Shown: positions 7,992-16,659 of the stretch, piece after piece
Layout of the letters: each line of letters starts with the position of its first letter
Position numbering within the stretch: the stretch's first letter is position 1
DNA from: Motiliproteus sp. SC1-56
Lineage (GTDB): Bacteria; Pseudomonadota; Gammaproteobacteria; Pseudomonadales; Balneatricaceae
DNA length: 64,000 nucleotides
Assembly: GCF_017309075.1 (NCBI RefSeq)
Contig: NZ_JAEMGS010000001.1
Location: 248,001-312,000 of the forward strand
Direction of reading: 5' to 3'
Translations under genes and position numbers: made by a program
The notes under the pieces: generated by a model
Told to the model about the DNA's origin: nothing
The model's database searches: none
The model's input: the letters and a program-made list of their open reading frames with translations, nothing else

Positions 7992-9298
7992 TGGACATCA
8001 CCCTGCTCTCAATCATCCTCGCCGCCGCCATGATCCTGATGCTGGCCGCCGGGTTCTGGGTGTCGCTGACCCTGGTGGGCGTCGGCGCCCTGGGACTGCT
8101 GCTGTCCGGTAACGACCAGATCGGCCTGCTGTTCGCCACCTCCAGCTGGGGCGCGAGCACCGGCTGGTCGCTGACCGCACTGCCGATGTTTATCTGGATG
8201 GGCGAGGTGCTGTTCCGCACCCGCCTCTCCGAGGACCTGTTCAAGGGGCTGGCGCCCTGGCTGGGCGGCTTGCCCGGCAAGCTGCTGCACGTGAACGTGC
8301 TCAGCTGTGGCATCTTCGCCGCCGTCTCCGGCTCCTCGGCGGCCACCGCCGCCACCATCGGTCGCATGACCCTGCCCGAGCTCAAGGCACAGGGCTACAG
8401 CGACCGCATGGCGGTGGGCACCCTGGCCGGCTCCGGCACCCTGGGCCTGCTGATTCCGCCTTCCATCATCCTGATCGTTTACGGTGTCGCGGCGGAAGTT
8501 TCCATCGGTCGCCTGTTTATTGCAGGCGCCCTGCCCGGGCTGATGCTGGTGGGCCTGTTCATGGGTTACACCATGCTCTGGGCCCTGTTTAACCGCGATC
8601 AGTTGCCGCGCCACAGCAAGGAACAGGTGTCCCTGGCGGCCAAACTCGGCGCCCTGCGCAAGCTGCTGCCCATCGTCGGCCTGATCGGCTTCGTGCTCGG
8701 CTCTATCTACGGCGGCCTGACCACCCCCACCGAAGCCGCCGCCCTGGGCGTGTTCGGCGCGCTGCTGCTGGCCGCCGCCACGGGTTCTCTGAGCCGCAGC
8801 AGCTTCAAGGAGAGCCTGCTGGGGGCGGTGAAAAGCTCCTGCATGATCGGCTTGATCCTGGTGGGCGCCCACTTCCTGACCCTGGCGATGGGCTTTCTGG
8901 GGATTCCCCGGGCCCTGGCCGAGTGGATCGGGGCCATGAACCTGAGCCCCTTCGAGCTGCTGGTCTACCTGACCGTGCTCTTCGTCGCCCTGGGCTGTTT
9001 CCTGGACGGCATCTCGGTGGTGGTGCTGACCGTGGCGGTGGTGCTGCCCATGGTGCAGCAGGCCAACATCGACCTGCTCTGGTTCGGTATCTACATCGTA
9101 CTGGTGGTGGAAATGAGCCAGATTACGCCGCCGGTGGGCTTCAACCTGTTCGTGATCCAGGCCCTGACAGGCAAGGACATCCTCTACGTGGCGCGGGCCG
9201 CGCTGCCCTTTTTCCTGCTGATACTCGCCGCGGTGGTGCTGATCAGCTGGTTCCCGGGCATCGTCACCTACCTGCCCACGACCATGAGCCACGGTTGA
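7991..9298 (+). CDS. dctM: TRAP transporter large permease DctM
   Basis: 435 aa, about a dozen hydrophobic segments. It has family hallmarks: 'GSSAATAATIGRMTLPELKAQGY', 'GSGTLGLLIPPSIILIVYG' and 'TPTEAAALGVFGALL', plus 'QITPPVGFNLFVIQ' near the C-terminus. It is the ion-coupled transport subunit. The ATG at 7991 is chosen over a GTG three bases upstream because it overlaps the dctQ stop and has GGAGG at a normal distance. A 123-base gap separates it from pxpA. Confidence 0.9.
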   Translation: MDITLLSIILAAAMILMLAAGFWVSLTLVGVGALGLLLSGNDQIGLLFATSSWGASTGWSLTALPMFIWMGEVLFRTRLSEDLFKGLAPWLGGLPGKLLHVNVLSCGIFAAVSGSSAATAATIGRMTLPELKAQGYSDRMAVGTLAGSGTLGLLIPPSIILIVYGVAAEVSIGRLFIAGALPGLMLVGLFMGYTMLWALFNRDQLPRHSKEQVSLAAKLGALRKLLPIVGLIGFVLGSIYGGLTTPTEAAALGVFGALLLAAATGSLSRSSFKESLLGAVKSSCMIGLILVGAHFLTLAMGFLGIPRALAEWIGAMNLSPFELLVYLTVLFVALGCFLDGISVVVLTVAVVLPMVQQANIDLLWFGIYIVLVVEMSQITPPVGFNLFVIQALTGKDILYVARAALPFFLLILAAVVLISWFPGIVTYLPTTMSHG

Positions 9299-9421
9299 TG
9301 CACACCTGAGCCACGGCCTGGCCCCAGACGAGCGACCCATGTCAGGCCCCGTTATCCACACCGCCGCCCCTTTCCAGATGCCCGCCACGACGCGGCGGGG
9401 GCGGCCTTTGCCCGGAGAAAG

Positions 9422-10159
9422 ATGATGAAACTCAACTGCGATATGGGCGAAAGCTTCGGTACCTGGACCAAGGGGATGGACGAGCAGGTCATGCCCTTCA
9501 TCGACATGGCCAGCATTGCCTGTGGCTTTCACGCCTCCGACCCCCTGACCATGGAACGCACGGTGAAGATGGCCCGGGCAGAGAATGTCACCATCGGCGC
9601 CCACCCCGGCTACCCGGACCTGCTCGGATTTGGGCGTCGCGAGCTTGAGTGCCACCCCGAGGAGCTCAAGCCGATCCTGATTTACCAACTGGCGGCCCTG
9701 GACGGTATCTGCCGCACCCAGGGGACCGGTATCGAGTACGTGAAGCCCCACGGCGCCCTTTACAACAAGATGATGGTGGATGACTGCACCCTGACCGCGG
9801 TGATGGCGGCGGTACAGGCCTACGCCCCTCATTGCCCGCTGGTGGTGATGGCGACGCCGGATGCGTCGCGCATCCGCAAGCTGGCCCGGGAGATGGGCGT
9901 CCAGGTCTGGTTTGAGGCGTTTTCCGACCGCGCCTACGACGATGAGGGCCGGCTGGTAAAACGCTCGGTACCGGGGTCGGTGCACGAGACCACCGAGGCC
10001 ATCGAACAGCAGGTGCTGCAGATTATCCGCGAAGGCCGGGTCACCTCGATTACCGGCCAGTCCATTCCGATCGAGGCGGACACCATCTGCATTCACGGCG
10101 ACAGCCACCACGCCGTGGAGGCGGCGCGCCACATTCGCAGCGTGGTCAATGCCCAATGA
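9422..10159 (+). CDS. pxpA: 5-oxoprolinase subunit A (LamB/YcsF family)
   Basis: 245 aa, family length ~250. It has the YcsF signature 'LNCDMGESFG' at the N-terminus, 'IACGFHASDP', 'IGAHPGYPDLLGFGRR' and 'YVKPHGALYNKM'. With PxpB and PxpC it forms the ATP-dependent bacterial 5-oxoprolinase that opens L-pyroglutamate to L-glutamate in the cytoplasm. There are two adjacent ATGs (9422, 9425); GGAG at 9414-9417 fits 9425 slightly better, a one-residue difference. The last 4 bases overlap pxpB (ATGA). Confidence 0.95.
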   Translation: MMKLNCDMGESFGTWTKGMDEQVMPFIDMASIACGFHASDPLTMERTVKMARAENVTIGAHPGYPDLLGFGRRELECHPEELKPILIYQLAALDGICRTQGTGIEYVKPHGALYNKMMVDDCTLTAVMAAVQAYAPHCPLVVMATPDASRIRKLAREMGVQVWFEAFSDRAYDDEGRLVKRSVPGSVHETTEAIEQQVLQIIREGRVTSITGQSIPIEADTICIHGDSHHAVEAARHIRSVVNAQ

Positions 10160-10848
10160 GGATCGAGGCCCTCAACGAAGAGAGCTGCATCGTCTACCTC
10201 GGCGAGACCATCGACGAGGCGGTCTCCGCGCGGGTGACCCGGGCGGTGGCCGCCATTCGCGAAGAGCTGGGCGAGCTGCTGGTGGACCTGGTGCCGTCCT
10301 ACACCTCGATCCTGGTCTGCTATGACCTGACCCGCATCGACCGTTTCGGCATTCGGACACGGTTGCGGCGGGCGTTGGAGAGAGGCGAGGCGGCGGGCGG
10401 GGCGGGCTTTGAGCCGCGCACCGTGGAGCTGCCGGTCTATTACGGTCCTGAAGTGGCCCTGGACCTGGCGGATATCTGCGAACACGCCGGACTCAGCCCG
10501 GAAGAGGTGGTCCGCATCCACAGCGAGACCGACTATCGGGTATACGCCATCGGCTTCAGCCCGGGCTTTGCTTACCTCGGCAATACCGACCGACGCATCG
10601 CCATGTCCCGCAAATCCACGCCGCGCCTGAAGGTGCCCAGCGGCAGTCTCGGCATCGCCGACACCCAGACCGCCATCTACCCCAGCAGCACTCCCGGCGG
10701 CTGGCAGGTCATCGGCCGCACGCCGCTGGCCATGGTCGACTGGTCCAGCGCCTCGCTGGCCCGGGTACAGGTGGGTGACCGGGTGCGCTTTAGACCTATC
10801 AGTCGTGAGGAATACCGGGAGCTGGGAGGCCGGTTCGATGAGCTTTGA
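10156..10848 (+). CDS. pxpB: 5-oxoprolinase subunit B (KipI-like)
   Basis: 230 aa with the KipI/allophanate hydrolase subunit 1 signature: 'VDLVPSYTSILVCYD', 'LPVYYGPEVALDL', 'GFSPGFAYLG' and 'VPSGSLGIADTQTAIYPSSTPGGWQVIGRT'. It is a subunit of the PxpABC complex; KipI of Bacillus also inhibits the sporulation kinase KinA, a secondary role not expected here. It overlaps pxpA by 4 bases and pxpC by 11 bases. Confidence 0.95.
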   Translation: MRIEALNEESCIVYLGETIDEAVSARVTRAVAAIREELGELLVDLVPSYTSILVCYDLTRIDRFGIRTRLRRALERGEAAGGAGFEPRTVELPVYYGPEVALDLADICEHAGLSPEEVVRIHSETDYRVYAIGFSPGFAYLGNTDRRIAMSRKSTPRLKVPSGSLGIADTQTAIYPSSTPGGWQVIGRTPLAMVDWSSASLARVQVGDRVRFRPISREEYRELGGRFDEL

Positions 10849-11758
10849 AGTGATCAATCCGGGCATGCTGACCCTGATCCAGGACCGCGGCCGTCACGGC
10901 TATCAGCACCAGGGCATCACCACCGGCGGGCCCATGGACAGCCACGCTTTCCACTGGGCCAACCAGTTGCTGGGCAACGCCGCCGGCGCCGCGCAACTGG
11001 AAATCACCTTCGGCATGCTGGAGCTGAGAGCCGAGGCCTCGACCACGATTGCCCTGACCGGTGCGGATCTCGGCGCCGAGCTCAACGGTGAGGCCCTCGC
11101 CCCCTGGTGCACTCATGCGGTTCGCCCCGGCGACCGGCTGCGCTTTCAAAGCCCGCGCAGCGGCCTGCGGGCCTACCTGGCGGTGCACGGCGGCTTTGAG
11201 GTCAAACCGGTGCTGGGCAGCTGTGCCACGGTCAGCCGCGAACAGCTGGGCGGGTTGGACGGGCAGGGGGCCAAATTGCGTCAGGGGGACCGCCTGCCTT
11301 ATCGCGCCCTCGAAACGCCCCTGGATGCCCGCGTGCCGGGCTGGGCGGTTCCCGACTATCAAAAGCCCCTGCGCCTGGGGGTGATGCTAGGCTATCAGCA
11401 GGCCCATTTTCCCCGTACCGCCCTGATGACCTTTTTCAGCGAGACTTACGAGGTGACCCAGAACATCGATCGCATGGGGTATCGCCTCGCGGGTTCCCCG
11501 GTGCACTGTGACCTCGACGGCATCGTCTCCGAAGGAATCGCCTACGGGGCCATCCAGGTACCCAAGGATGGCAACCCGATCGTGCTGATGCGCGACCGCC
11601 AGACCATCGGCGGCTACCCCAAGCTGGGGTGCCTGAGCACCCTGGGTGCGGGCGCTTTGGCACAGCGCGGTCCCGGATGCCGGGTCAGCTTTTATCCCAT
11701 GGACGTGGGGGAGGCCGAAGCCGAACGCCTGCTCTTCAACCGTAGCCTGGGCCTTTAG
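10838..11758 (+). CDS. pxpC: 5-oxoprolinase subunit C (KipA-like)
   Basis: 306 aa from the ATG at 10838, which starts the conserved 'FEVINPGMLTLIQDRGRHGYQ' segment and has GGGAGG 7 bases before it; a longer in-frame start at 10775 would run far into pxpB. Later blocks 'GGPMDSHAFHWANQLLGN', 'AYLAVHGGF' and 'DGNPIVLMRDRQTIGGYPKLG' match biotin-dependent carboxylase-like domain 2 of the family. It is the third subunit of the ATP-dependent pyroglutamate-hydrolysing complex. It is followed after 24 bases by the glutamate dehydrogenase gene. Confidence 0.95.
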   Translation: MSFEVINPGMLTLIQDRGRHGYQHQGITTGGPMDSHAFHWANQLLGNAAGAAQLEITFGMLELRAEASTTIALTGADLGAELNGEALAPWCTHAVRPGDRLRFQSPRSGLRAYLAVHGGFEVKPVLGSCATVSREQLGGLDGQGAKLRQGDRLPYRALETPLDARVPGWAVPDYQKPLRLGVMLGYQQAHFPRTALMTFFSETYEVTQNIDRMGYRLAGSPVHCDLDGIVSEGIAYGAIQVPKDGNPIVLMRDRQTIGGYPKLGCLSTLGAGALAQRGPGCRVSFYPMDVGEAEAERLLFNRSLGL

Positions 11759-11782
11759 AGCGCCCTCAGGAGCCATCGCTTC

Positions 11783-14700
11783 ATGAGCACCAAATCCGAG
11801 TCTTGCGCGGTCGAACCGCATCACTCGTCCCTGACCGACGGGGCTTTTGACGCCGCTTCCGCCGATGGCGAGCGCATCGAGCTGCGGGTGATCGGTGTTG
11901 GCCCGTTGATGCCGCTTTCCCGGCTGTTGCCCAAGGTGGAGAACCTGGGGGTGGAGGTGGTCACCTCGGCCAGCCGTTCCCAAGCAGACGGCTGGCAGAT
12001 CGACCTCTCCCTGCGCCCCGCCGTGGCCGAGCTGCTCTCGTCGGTGCCCATGCAGGCGCGTTTCGTCGATACCCTGCTGGCGGTCGCCGACGGCCGGGCC
12101 GACAACGATGGCTTCAACCGCCTGGTGACCCTGGGCGATTTTGGCCTGCGCAAGTGCGTGCTGCTGCGGGGGCTTGCCCGCTACCTGTCGCTGATCAACC
12201 TGCCGTTCAGCCGTGACCACATGGCGGCGACCCTGTGCCAGCACCCCGAGGCGGCAACGGCCCTGGTCGATTATTTCAGGGCCAGGTTCGACCCGGACCA
12301 GGCCCTGGATGCGGCAGAGGGCGTCCGGTGCCGGGAGCAGGCCGTGGCCCTGGCCGAGTCGGTCGCCTCCCTCGATGAAGAGCGTATTCTGACCGCCTAT
12401 ATCGAGGTGATCGACGCCATTGTTCGCACCAATTTCTTTGTCGATAGCCTGTGGAAGGAGGCCGGCCGCTGTCTGGTTTTCAAACTCACGCCCGGGCTGA
12501 TCCACAACTTGCCCCAGCCGGCGCCGGCCTTTGAGATCTTTGTCTACGGCACCGCCGTGGAAGGAGTGCACCTGCGCGGCGGCAAGGTGGCCCGCGGAGG
12601 GCTGCGCTGGTCCGAGCGCCAGGAGGACTACCGCACCGAGGTGCTGGGGCTGGTGAAAGCGCAGATGGTGAAGAACGCGGTGATCGTTCCCACCGGCGCC
12701 AAAGGCGGCTTTATCTGCAAGCGTCTCAACGGCGAGGGCGATCCCCGTCAGCGCGCCGAGCAGGTGCGTCAGGCCTACTGCTCCTACATCAACGCCCTGC
12801 TGGAGGTCACCGACAATCGGTTCGGCGGCGTCGTGGTGCCGCCGTCACAGGTGGTACGTTACGACGACGACGACCCTTACCTGGTCGTCGCCGCCGACAA
12901 GGGCACCGCCACCTTCTCCGATACCGCCAACGGCATCGCCCAGCAGGCGGGCTTCTGGCTGGGGGACGCCTTTGCCTCCGGCGGCTCCAAGGGGTACGAC
13001 CACAAGAAGATGGGGATTACCGCCCGCGGGGCGTGGGAGTCCACCAAGCGCCTGTTCCGGGAGCTGGGCGTGGATACCCAGACCACCCCTTTCCAGGTGG
13101 TGGGCATCGGTGACATGGGCGGCGATGTGTTCGGCAACGGCATGTTGCTGTCGCGCCAGATCAAGCTGGTGGCTGCGTTCAACCACGAGCACATCTTTCT
13201 CGACCCGACGCCTGATCCGGCAAGCTCCTTTGCCGAGCGGCAACGGCTATTTGCAACCCCCGGCGGCGCCCGCTGGAGCGATTACGACCCCACGCTGATC
13301 TCCCCGGGGGGCGGGGTCCATGCCCGCACCAGCAAACGCATACCGGTCTCCCCCCAGGTTCGCCGGGCCCTGGCCATCGAAGAGGGGGTTGAGCAGCTCT
13401 CCCCGGATGCCCTGATTCGCGCCATTCTCAGCGCCAAGGTGGACCTGCTCTGGAACGGCGGCATCGGCACCTACGTTCGCGCCAGCCACGAGAGCGATGC
13501 GCAGGTGGGTGATCGCAGCAACGACCCGCTGCGCATCAGCGCCCCGGAGCTGCGGGTTCGGGTCGTGGTCGAGGGGGGCAACCTGGGGCTTACTCAGGCG
13601 GCGCGAATCGAGTTTGCACGGAGCGGCGGGCGCATTACCACCGACGCGGTGGATAACTCCGCCGGGGTCGACTGCTCGGACCACGAGGTCAACATCAAGA
13701 TCCTGCTCGATGCCCTCGTGATTGACGGCGCCCTCGACGGCGAGGGGCGGGACCGGTTGCTGGAAGAGATGACCGACGAGGTGGCCCGGTTGGTGCTCGA
13801 CAACAACTACCAGCAGAGCAAGATGCTGAGCCAGTCCAACTACACCGCGCCCGCCTTTATCGCCAAGCACGCCCACCTGATCCAGCTCCTGGAGCGTGAG
13901 GGGCGCCTCGACCGGCGGCTGGAGGCGCTGCCGGACGATGTCGAGATTGAAGAGCGTATCGGCAACGGCGAGGGACTGTCGCGCCCCGAGATCGCCGTGC
14001 TGCTGGCCTATGCCAAGAGCCGGCTGTTCGAGAAACTGGCCGCCACCGACCTGATTGACGACCCCTTTATCGTCCAGGCCCTCTACGACTACTTCCCGGC
14101 CGCCATCCGCGAGCGCTTTCCAGAGGCCATTCTGGCTCACCCGCTGTGCCGGGAAATACTCGCCGCCCAGCTCACCAACCAGGTGATGAACCGCATGGGC
14201 TCCACCTTCGCGATCCGCTTGCTGGAGGAGCAGGACGTCAGCTGCGCCCGCTGGATCCAGTCTTACGCCGTGGCCCGGGAGGCCCTGGGTGTCGGCGATC
14301 TGGTCAAGGCGATCGAGGGCGAGGGCTTCAACCTCGACAACGCCACCCAGATGGAACTGCAGCTGCAAATCCATCATCCCCTGGAGCGGGCCACCCACTG
14401 GGTACTGGAGCAGGCCGACTGGACCCGGGATACCCCGACTCTGGTCGAACACTACCGTCGGGCGGTGCAGTGCACCCGGGACTGTCTCGGCGAGGTGGCC
14501 ACCACCCTGCAGGCGCAGGTGGAGCAGCTCGAGTGGCTTTACTATGCCTTCGACATCGCCCAGGTAGCCGAGCGGATAGGCGCGCCTCTTGAAACGGTGG
14601 CCAAGCGCTTTTTCGCCGTCAACAAAGAGCTGGACCTGTTCTGGCTGCGCCAGGAGGTGGAGCGCCTGCCCGCCTTCGACAAGTGGCACCGCAAGGCCAA

Positions 14701-14917
14701 ACAGGCGCTGATCCGGGATATCGACAGCGCCGTCAAACGTCATCTTGAGTACCGGCTCGGGGCCGGGGAGGGCGACGGGGCGGTCGCGGGGGCGGCCAAG
14801 GCCCTGCGCGAGCGGATCAACGAGGTCAGGCTGCAGCCGAGCCGCCACCTCGCTATGCTGATCGCCCTGTGCAACAGCCTGCAGCAACTGGGCGAGGTGC
14901 CGGATAGCCGCGGCTGA
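11783..14917 (+). CDS. NAD-specific glutamate dehydrogenase, N-terminally short form
   Basis: 1044 aa. It shows the catalytic core of the large NAD-GDH family: 'RGGLRWSERQEDYRTEVLGLVKAQMVKNAVIVP' (substrate loop with the catalytic lysines), 'KGGF', and 'GIGDMGGDVFGNGMLLS' (NAD Rossmann part, near residue 445). The C-terminal helical region found in bacterial ~180-kDa enzymes follows. Those proteins are about 1600 aa; here roughly 500-600 N-terminal residues, including most of the ACT-like regulatory part, are absent, and the protein begins just before 'LRVIGVGPLMPLSRLLPKVENLGVEVV'. It catalyses glutamate + NAD to 2-oxoglutarate + ammonium + NADH. AGGAG lies 12 bases before the ATG; pxpC ends 24 bases upstream, so no room for a missing N-terminus exists. 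It probably disposes of glutamate made by PxpABC. Confidence 0.9.
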   Translation: MSTKSESCAVEPHHSSLTDGAFDAASADGERIELRVIGVGPLMPLSRLLPKVENLGVEVVTSASRSQADGWQIDLSLRPAVAELLSSVPMQARFVDTLLAVADGRADNDGFNRLVTLGDFGLRKCVLLRGLARYLSLINLPFSRDHMAATLCQHPEAATALVDYFRARFDPDQALDAAEGVRCREQAVALAESVASLDEERILTAYIEVIDAIVRTNFFVDSLWKEAGRCLVFKLTPGLIHNLPQPAPAFEIFVYGTAVEGVHLRGGKVARGGLRWSERQEDYRTEVLGLVKAQMVKNAVIVPTGAKGGFICKRLNGEGDPRQRAEQVRQAYCSYINALLEVTDNRFGGVVVPPSQVVRYDDDDPYLVVAADKGTATFSDTANGIAQQAGFWLGDAFASGGSKGYDHKKMGITARGAWESTKRLFRELGVDTQTTPFQVVGIGDMGGDVFGNGMLLSRQIKLVAAFNHEHIFLDPTPDPASSFAERQRLFATPGGARWSDYDPTLISPGGGVHARTSKRIPVSPQVRRALAIEEGVEQLSPDALIRAILSAKVDLLWNGGIGTYVRASHESDAQVGDRSNDPLRISAPELRVRVVVEGGNLGLTQAARIEFARSGGRITTDAVDNSAGVDCSDHEVNIKILLDALVIDGALDGEGRDRLLEEMTDEVARLVLDNNYQQSKMLSQSNYTAPAFIAKHAHLIQLLEREGRLDRRLEALPDDVEIEERIGNGEGLSRPEIAVLLAYAKSRLFEKLAATDLIDDPFIVQALYDYFPAAIRERFPEAILAHPLCREILAAQLTNQVMNRMGSTFAIRLLEEQDVSCARWIQSYAVAREALGVGDLVKAIEGEGFNLDNATQMELQLQIHHPLERATHWVLEQADWTRDTPTLVEHYRRAVQCTRDCLGEVATTLQAQVEQLEWLYYAFDIAQVAERIGAPLETVAKRFFAVNKELDLFWLRQEVERLPAFDKWHRKAKQALIRDIDSAVKRHLEYRLGAGEGDGAVAGAAKALRERINEVRLQPSRHLAMLIALCNSLQQLGEVPDSRG

Positions 14918-14975
14918 CGGCAGCCTGCCCGTACTTTTTCCAAGGGCCTCAACCCGGGTAGCGGTTCAGGAAACA

Positions 14976-15005
14976 TAAAAAAACCGCCCACCGGGCGGCT
15001 ATTTT
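14976..15005 (+). terminator. Intrinsic terminator after the glutamate dehydrogenase gene
   Basis: Stem CCGCCC (14984-14989) / GGGCGG (14993-14998) with a 3-base loop, an A run before it and a short ATTTT after it, so it may work in both directions. It closes the pxp/GDH transcript and faces the convergent NlpC gene. Confidence 0.7.
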
Positions 15006-15172
15006 AGTGGAAGCGGTTACTGCGCAATCTGACGGATTTTGACATGGCTATTGCGTAGAGCTTGATGTCAGTGGCGTGGGAGATGACCGCTTTGAGGTCA
15101 CATCAGGAACTACTAACAGGCTGCCTGGGGTCATAAGCTGGCGCTAGGGCGTGCTCTGCGGCCGGTGGAAAG

Positions 15173-15664
15173 CTAGTCAGCAACCCGCCGGCTCTGACGG
15201 TATTTTCGCGACCAGTAAGGATTATCTAAGCTGGATACGGTTACGCCTTTGGAGCTTGATGCATGAATGAACTGACGGTTGCCAATGTAGATGCCAACGT
15301 GCTTCTGAGTAAGGCCTGTGTTAAAGACCAGCAAATCGCCAAAGCGTCGTTTATGGTCCGCTACTTGGTGTCCGCTGACCGATAGCTCTTCTGTTGTGCG
15401 GGGAACCTTCCTGTTAAAGACCTCGAGATAGGCTAATTGGATATAACCTGAACAGTCGATTCCATTTTTGCTCTGCCCGCCCATTTTATAGGGCGTCCCT
15501 TCCCATTCGCGAAAGTGAGCGATAAGCGGTTTGGCTGCCGGGTCAGTGCTACTTACCGCGGCGGGCGGTGGATGCGGTTTTTGAACTGTATAAGTCGTTG
15601 AACAACCGACAACGAAAGGTAAAAGGAAAATGAGGAGTGGAATAAAGCGAATTAACGAATTCAT
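15173..15664 (-). CDS. NlpC/P60-family lipoprotein (predicted peptidoglycan endopeptidase)
   Basis: 163 aa. Lipoprotein signal with hydrophobic residues 4-19 and lipobox VVGC (lipidated C21). An NlpC/P60 domain follows: catalytic cysteine C71 in NGIDCSGY, H122 in KHVGIYIG, and 'FIHASS' (H134). It should cleave stem-peptide bonds in peptidoglycan at the outer membrane, like Spr/MepS. Twenty bases downstream of, and in line with, the MCE-like lipoprotein gene, so probably cotranscribed. Base composition is less GC-rich than the flanking genes (many A/T-ending codons), which may mean a different origin. Confidence 0.85.
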   Translation of the reverse strand: MNSLIRFIPLLIFLLPFVVGCSTTYTVQKPHPPPAAVSSTDPAAKPLIAHFREWEGTPYKMGGQSKNGIDCSGYIQLAYLEVFNRKVPRTTEELSVSGHQVADHKRRFGDLLVFNTGLTQKHVGIYIGNRQFIHASSSKGVTVSSLDNPYWSRKYRQSRRVAD

Positions 15665-15683
15665 GTTGATCCACTCCGTTAGC

Positions 15684-16394
15684 TTACGTCTCCAGCCTGC
15701 GCTCCAGTTCGTCCAGCTTGTCTTCAGCCTGATCCACCGAGTCGTCAGGGGCCGTTTGCTCCAATTGTTTTCTTAGCGCTTCAATTTGCTGTTTCATGGC
15801 CGGAATCACATCTGCTTTCAGTCGTGCTTTGGCGGCATCACTCAAACGTTTGGCCTCTTCCAGCATTTTGTCCAGCTCTAACTGCAGTTGTTGTGCCTGT
15901 TGTTCCGTCTGTTTTTCGGCCTGCGGTTCCGCCGATGGCTGGGACAAAGACGCCCAGGAATCTGCCATGGTTGAAGAAAGGGATTCCAGCGCTGAGCCAA
16001 AGGTGTTTTCCAGTTCTTTGGCGACGCCTGCCAGGGCCGTACTGCCCTGAACGAGCTGGTCTTCCTGTATCAATGGGCCTGGCTTTTCGCTTGCGATGAG
16101 CCGGATCATGCGGGTGTCTGTTTGATTGGGGACGTCAGAAATCACAAACAGGGCTGATTCAGTCGCAAGGGCGCGATAAGGTTCGGCAACGGATACCCTT
16201 ACCTGAAAATCTCCCTGAGCGGTGTAGATAACCTCATCCACGGTGCCGATGGTCTGGCCCTGATACATCAATGGGGCACTTTTCTTCAGCCCGCTCACAT
16301 CCTTGTAGCTGATCGTGAAACTCAAATTTTGCTCTGAGCACCCCGCCAGGAACAGCACGGTGGCAGCAAAGAGTATTTTCAAGCTGATGTTCAT
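15684..16394 (-). CDS. MCE/MlaD-like lipoprotein with C-terminal coiled coil
   Basis: 236 aa. Signal peptide with lipobox LAGC (C19). Residues ~28-110 resemble an MCE domain: 'SYKDVSGLKKSAPLMYQGQTIGTVDEV' has the usual Gly-Leu, hydrophobic and YxGxxIGxV pattern of lipid-transport proteins such as MlaD. Residues ~155-236 are a Gln/Glu/Lys-rich coiled coil. MCE proteins bind and pass lipids between membranes as ring oligomers. No mla ABC genes are adjacent. It is codirectional with the NlpC lipoprotein, 19 bases upstream of it. Confidence 0.65.
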   Translation of the reverse strand: MNISLKILFAATVLFLAGCSEQNLSFTISYKDVSGLKKSAPLMYQGQTIGTVDEVIYTAQGDFQVRVSVAEPYRALATESALFVISDVPNQTDTRMIRLIASEKPGPLIQEDQLVQGSTALAGVAKELENTFGSALESLSSTMADSWASLSQPSAEPQAEKQTEQQAQQLQLELDKMLEEAKRLSDAAKARLKADVIPAMKQQIEALRKQLEQTAPDDSVDQAEDKLDELERRLET

Positions 16395-16659
16395 GGGGAG
16401 GCTCCGCGATGTTGGCAGTCAGCTGATGTTCAAAACAACCTGATTCGGGCCTGCACCATAGCAGGCCGGACCTTGACCGCCAAACGGCGGTTGAATACAC
16501 CGACAAAAAAGAGCGTTGATGTCCTGAGGCGTTACAGCTTCTGGCAGGGTGGCATGTCAGCGCTGGCCTCAAAAGCGGCAATGAATTCCCGGTCATGCTC
16601 AATACCACTGCGTACCTGCACCCATACCAAAGCGCTTTTAAACGAAAGCGTGCGCGCAG
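16395..16659. other. Intergenic region without recognisable gene
   Basis: 265 bases between the oxidoreductase 3' end and the lipoprotein pair. Open frames here lack ribosome sites or recognisable protein features. It must contain the minus-strand promoter for the lipoproteins, but no clear -35/-10 pair stands out. Confidence 0.4.

Noticed and set aside
8009-10156. 715-codon open frame on the minus strand opposite dctM and pxpA
   Set aside because: Low-complexity His/Gln/Gly/Arg-rich translation typical of antisense frames in high-GC DNA; real genes on + match known families.
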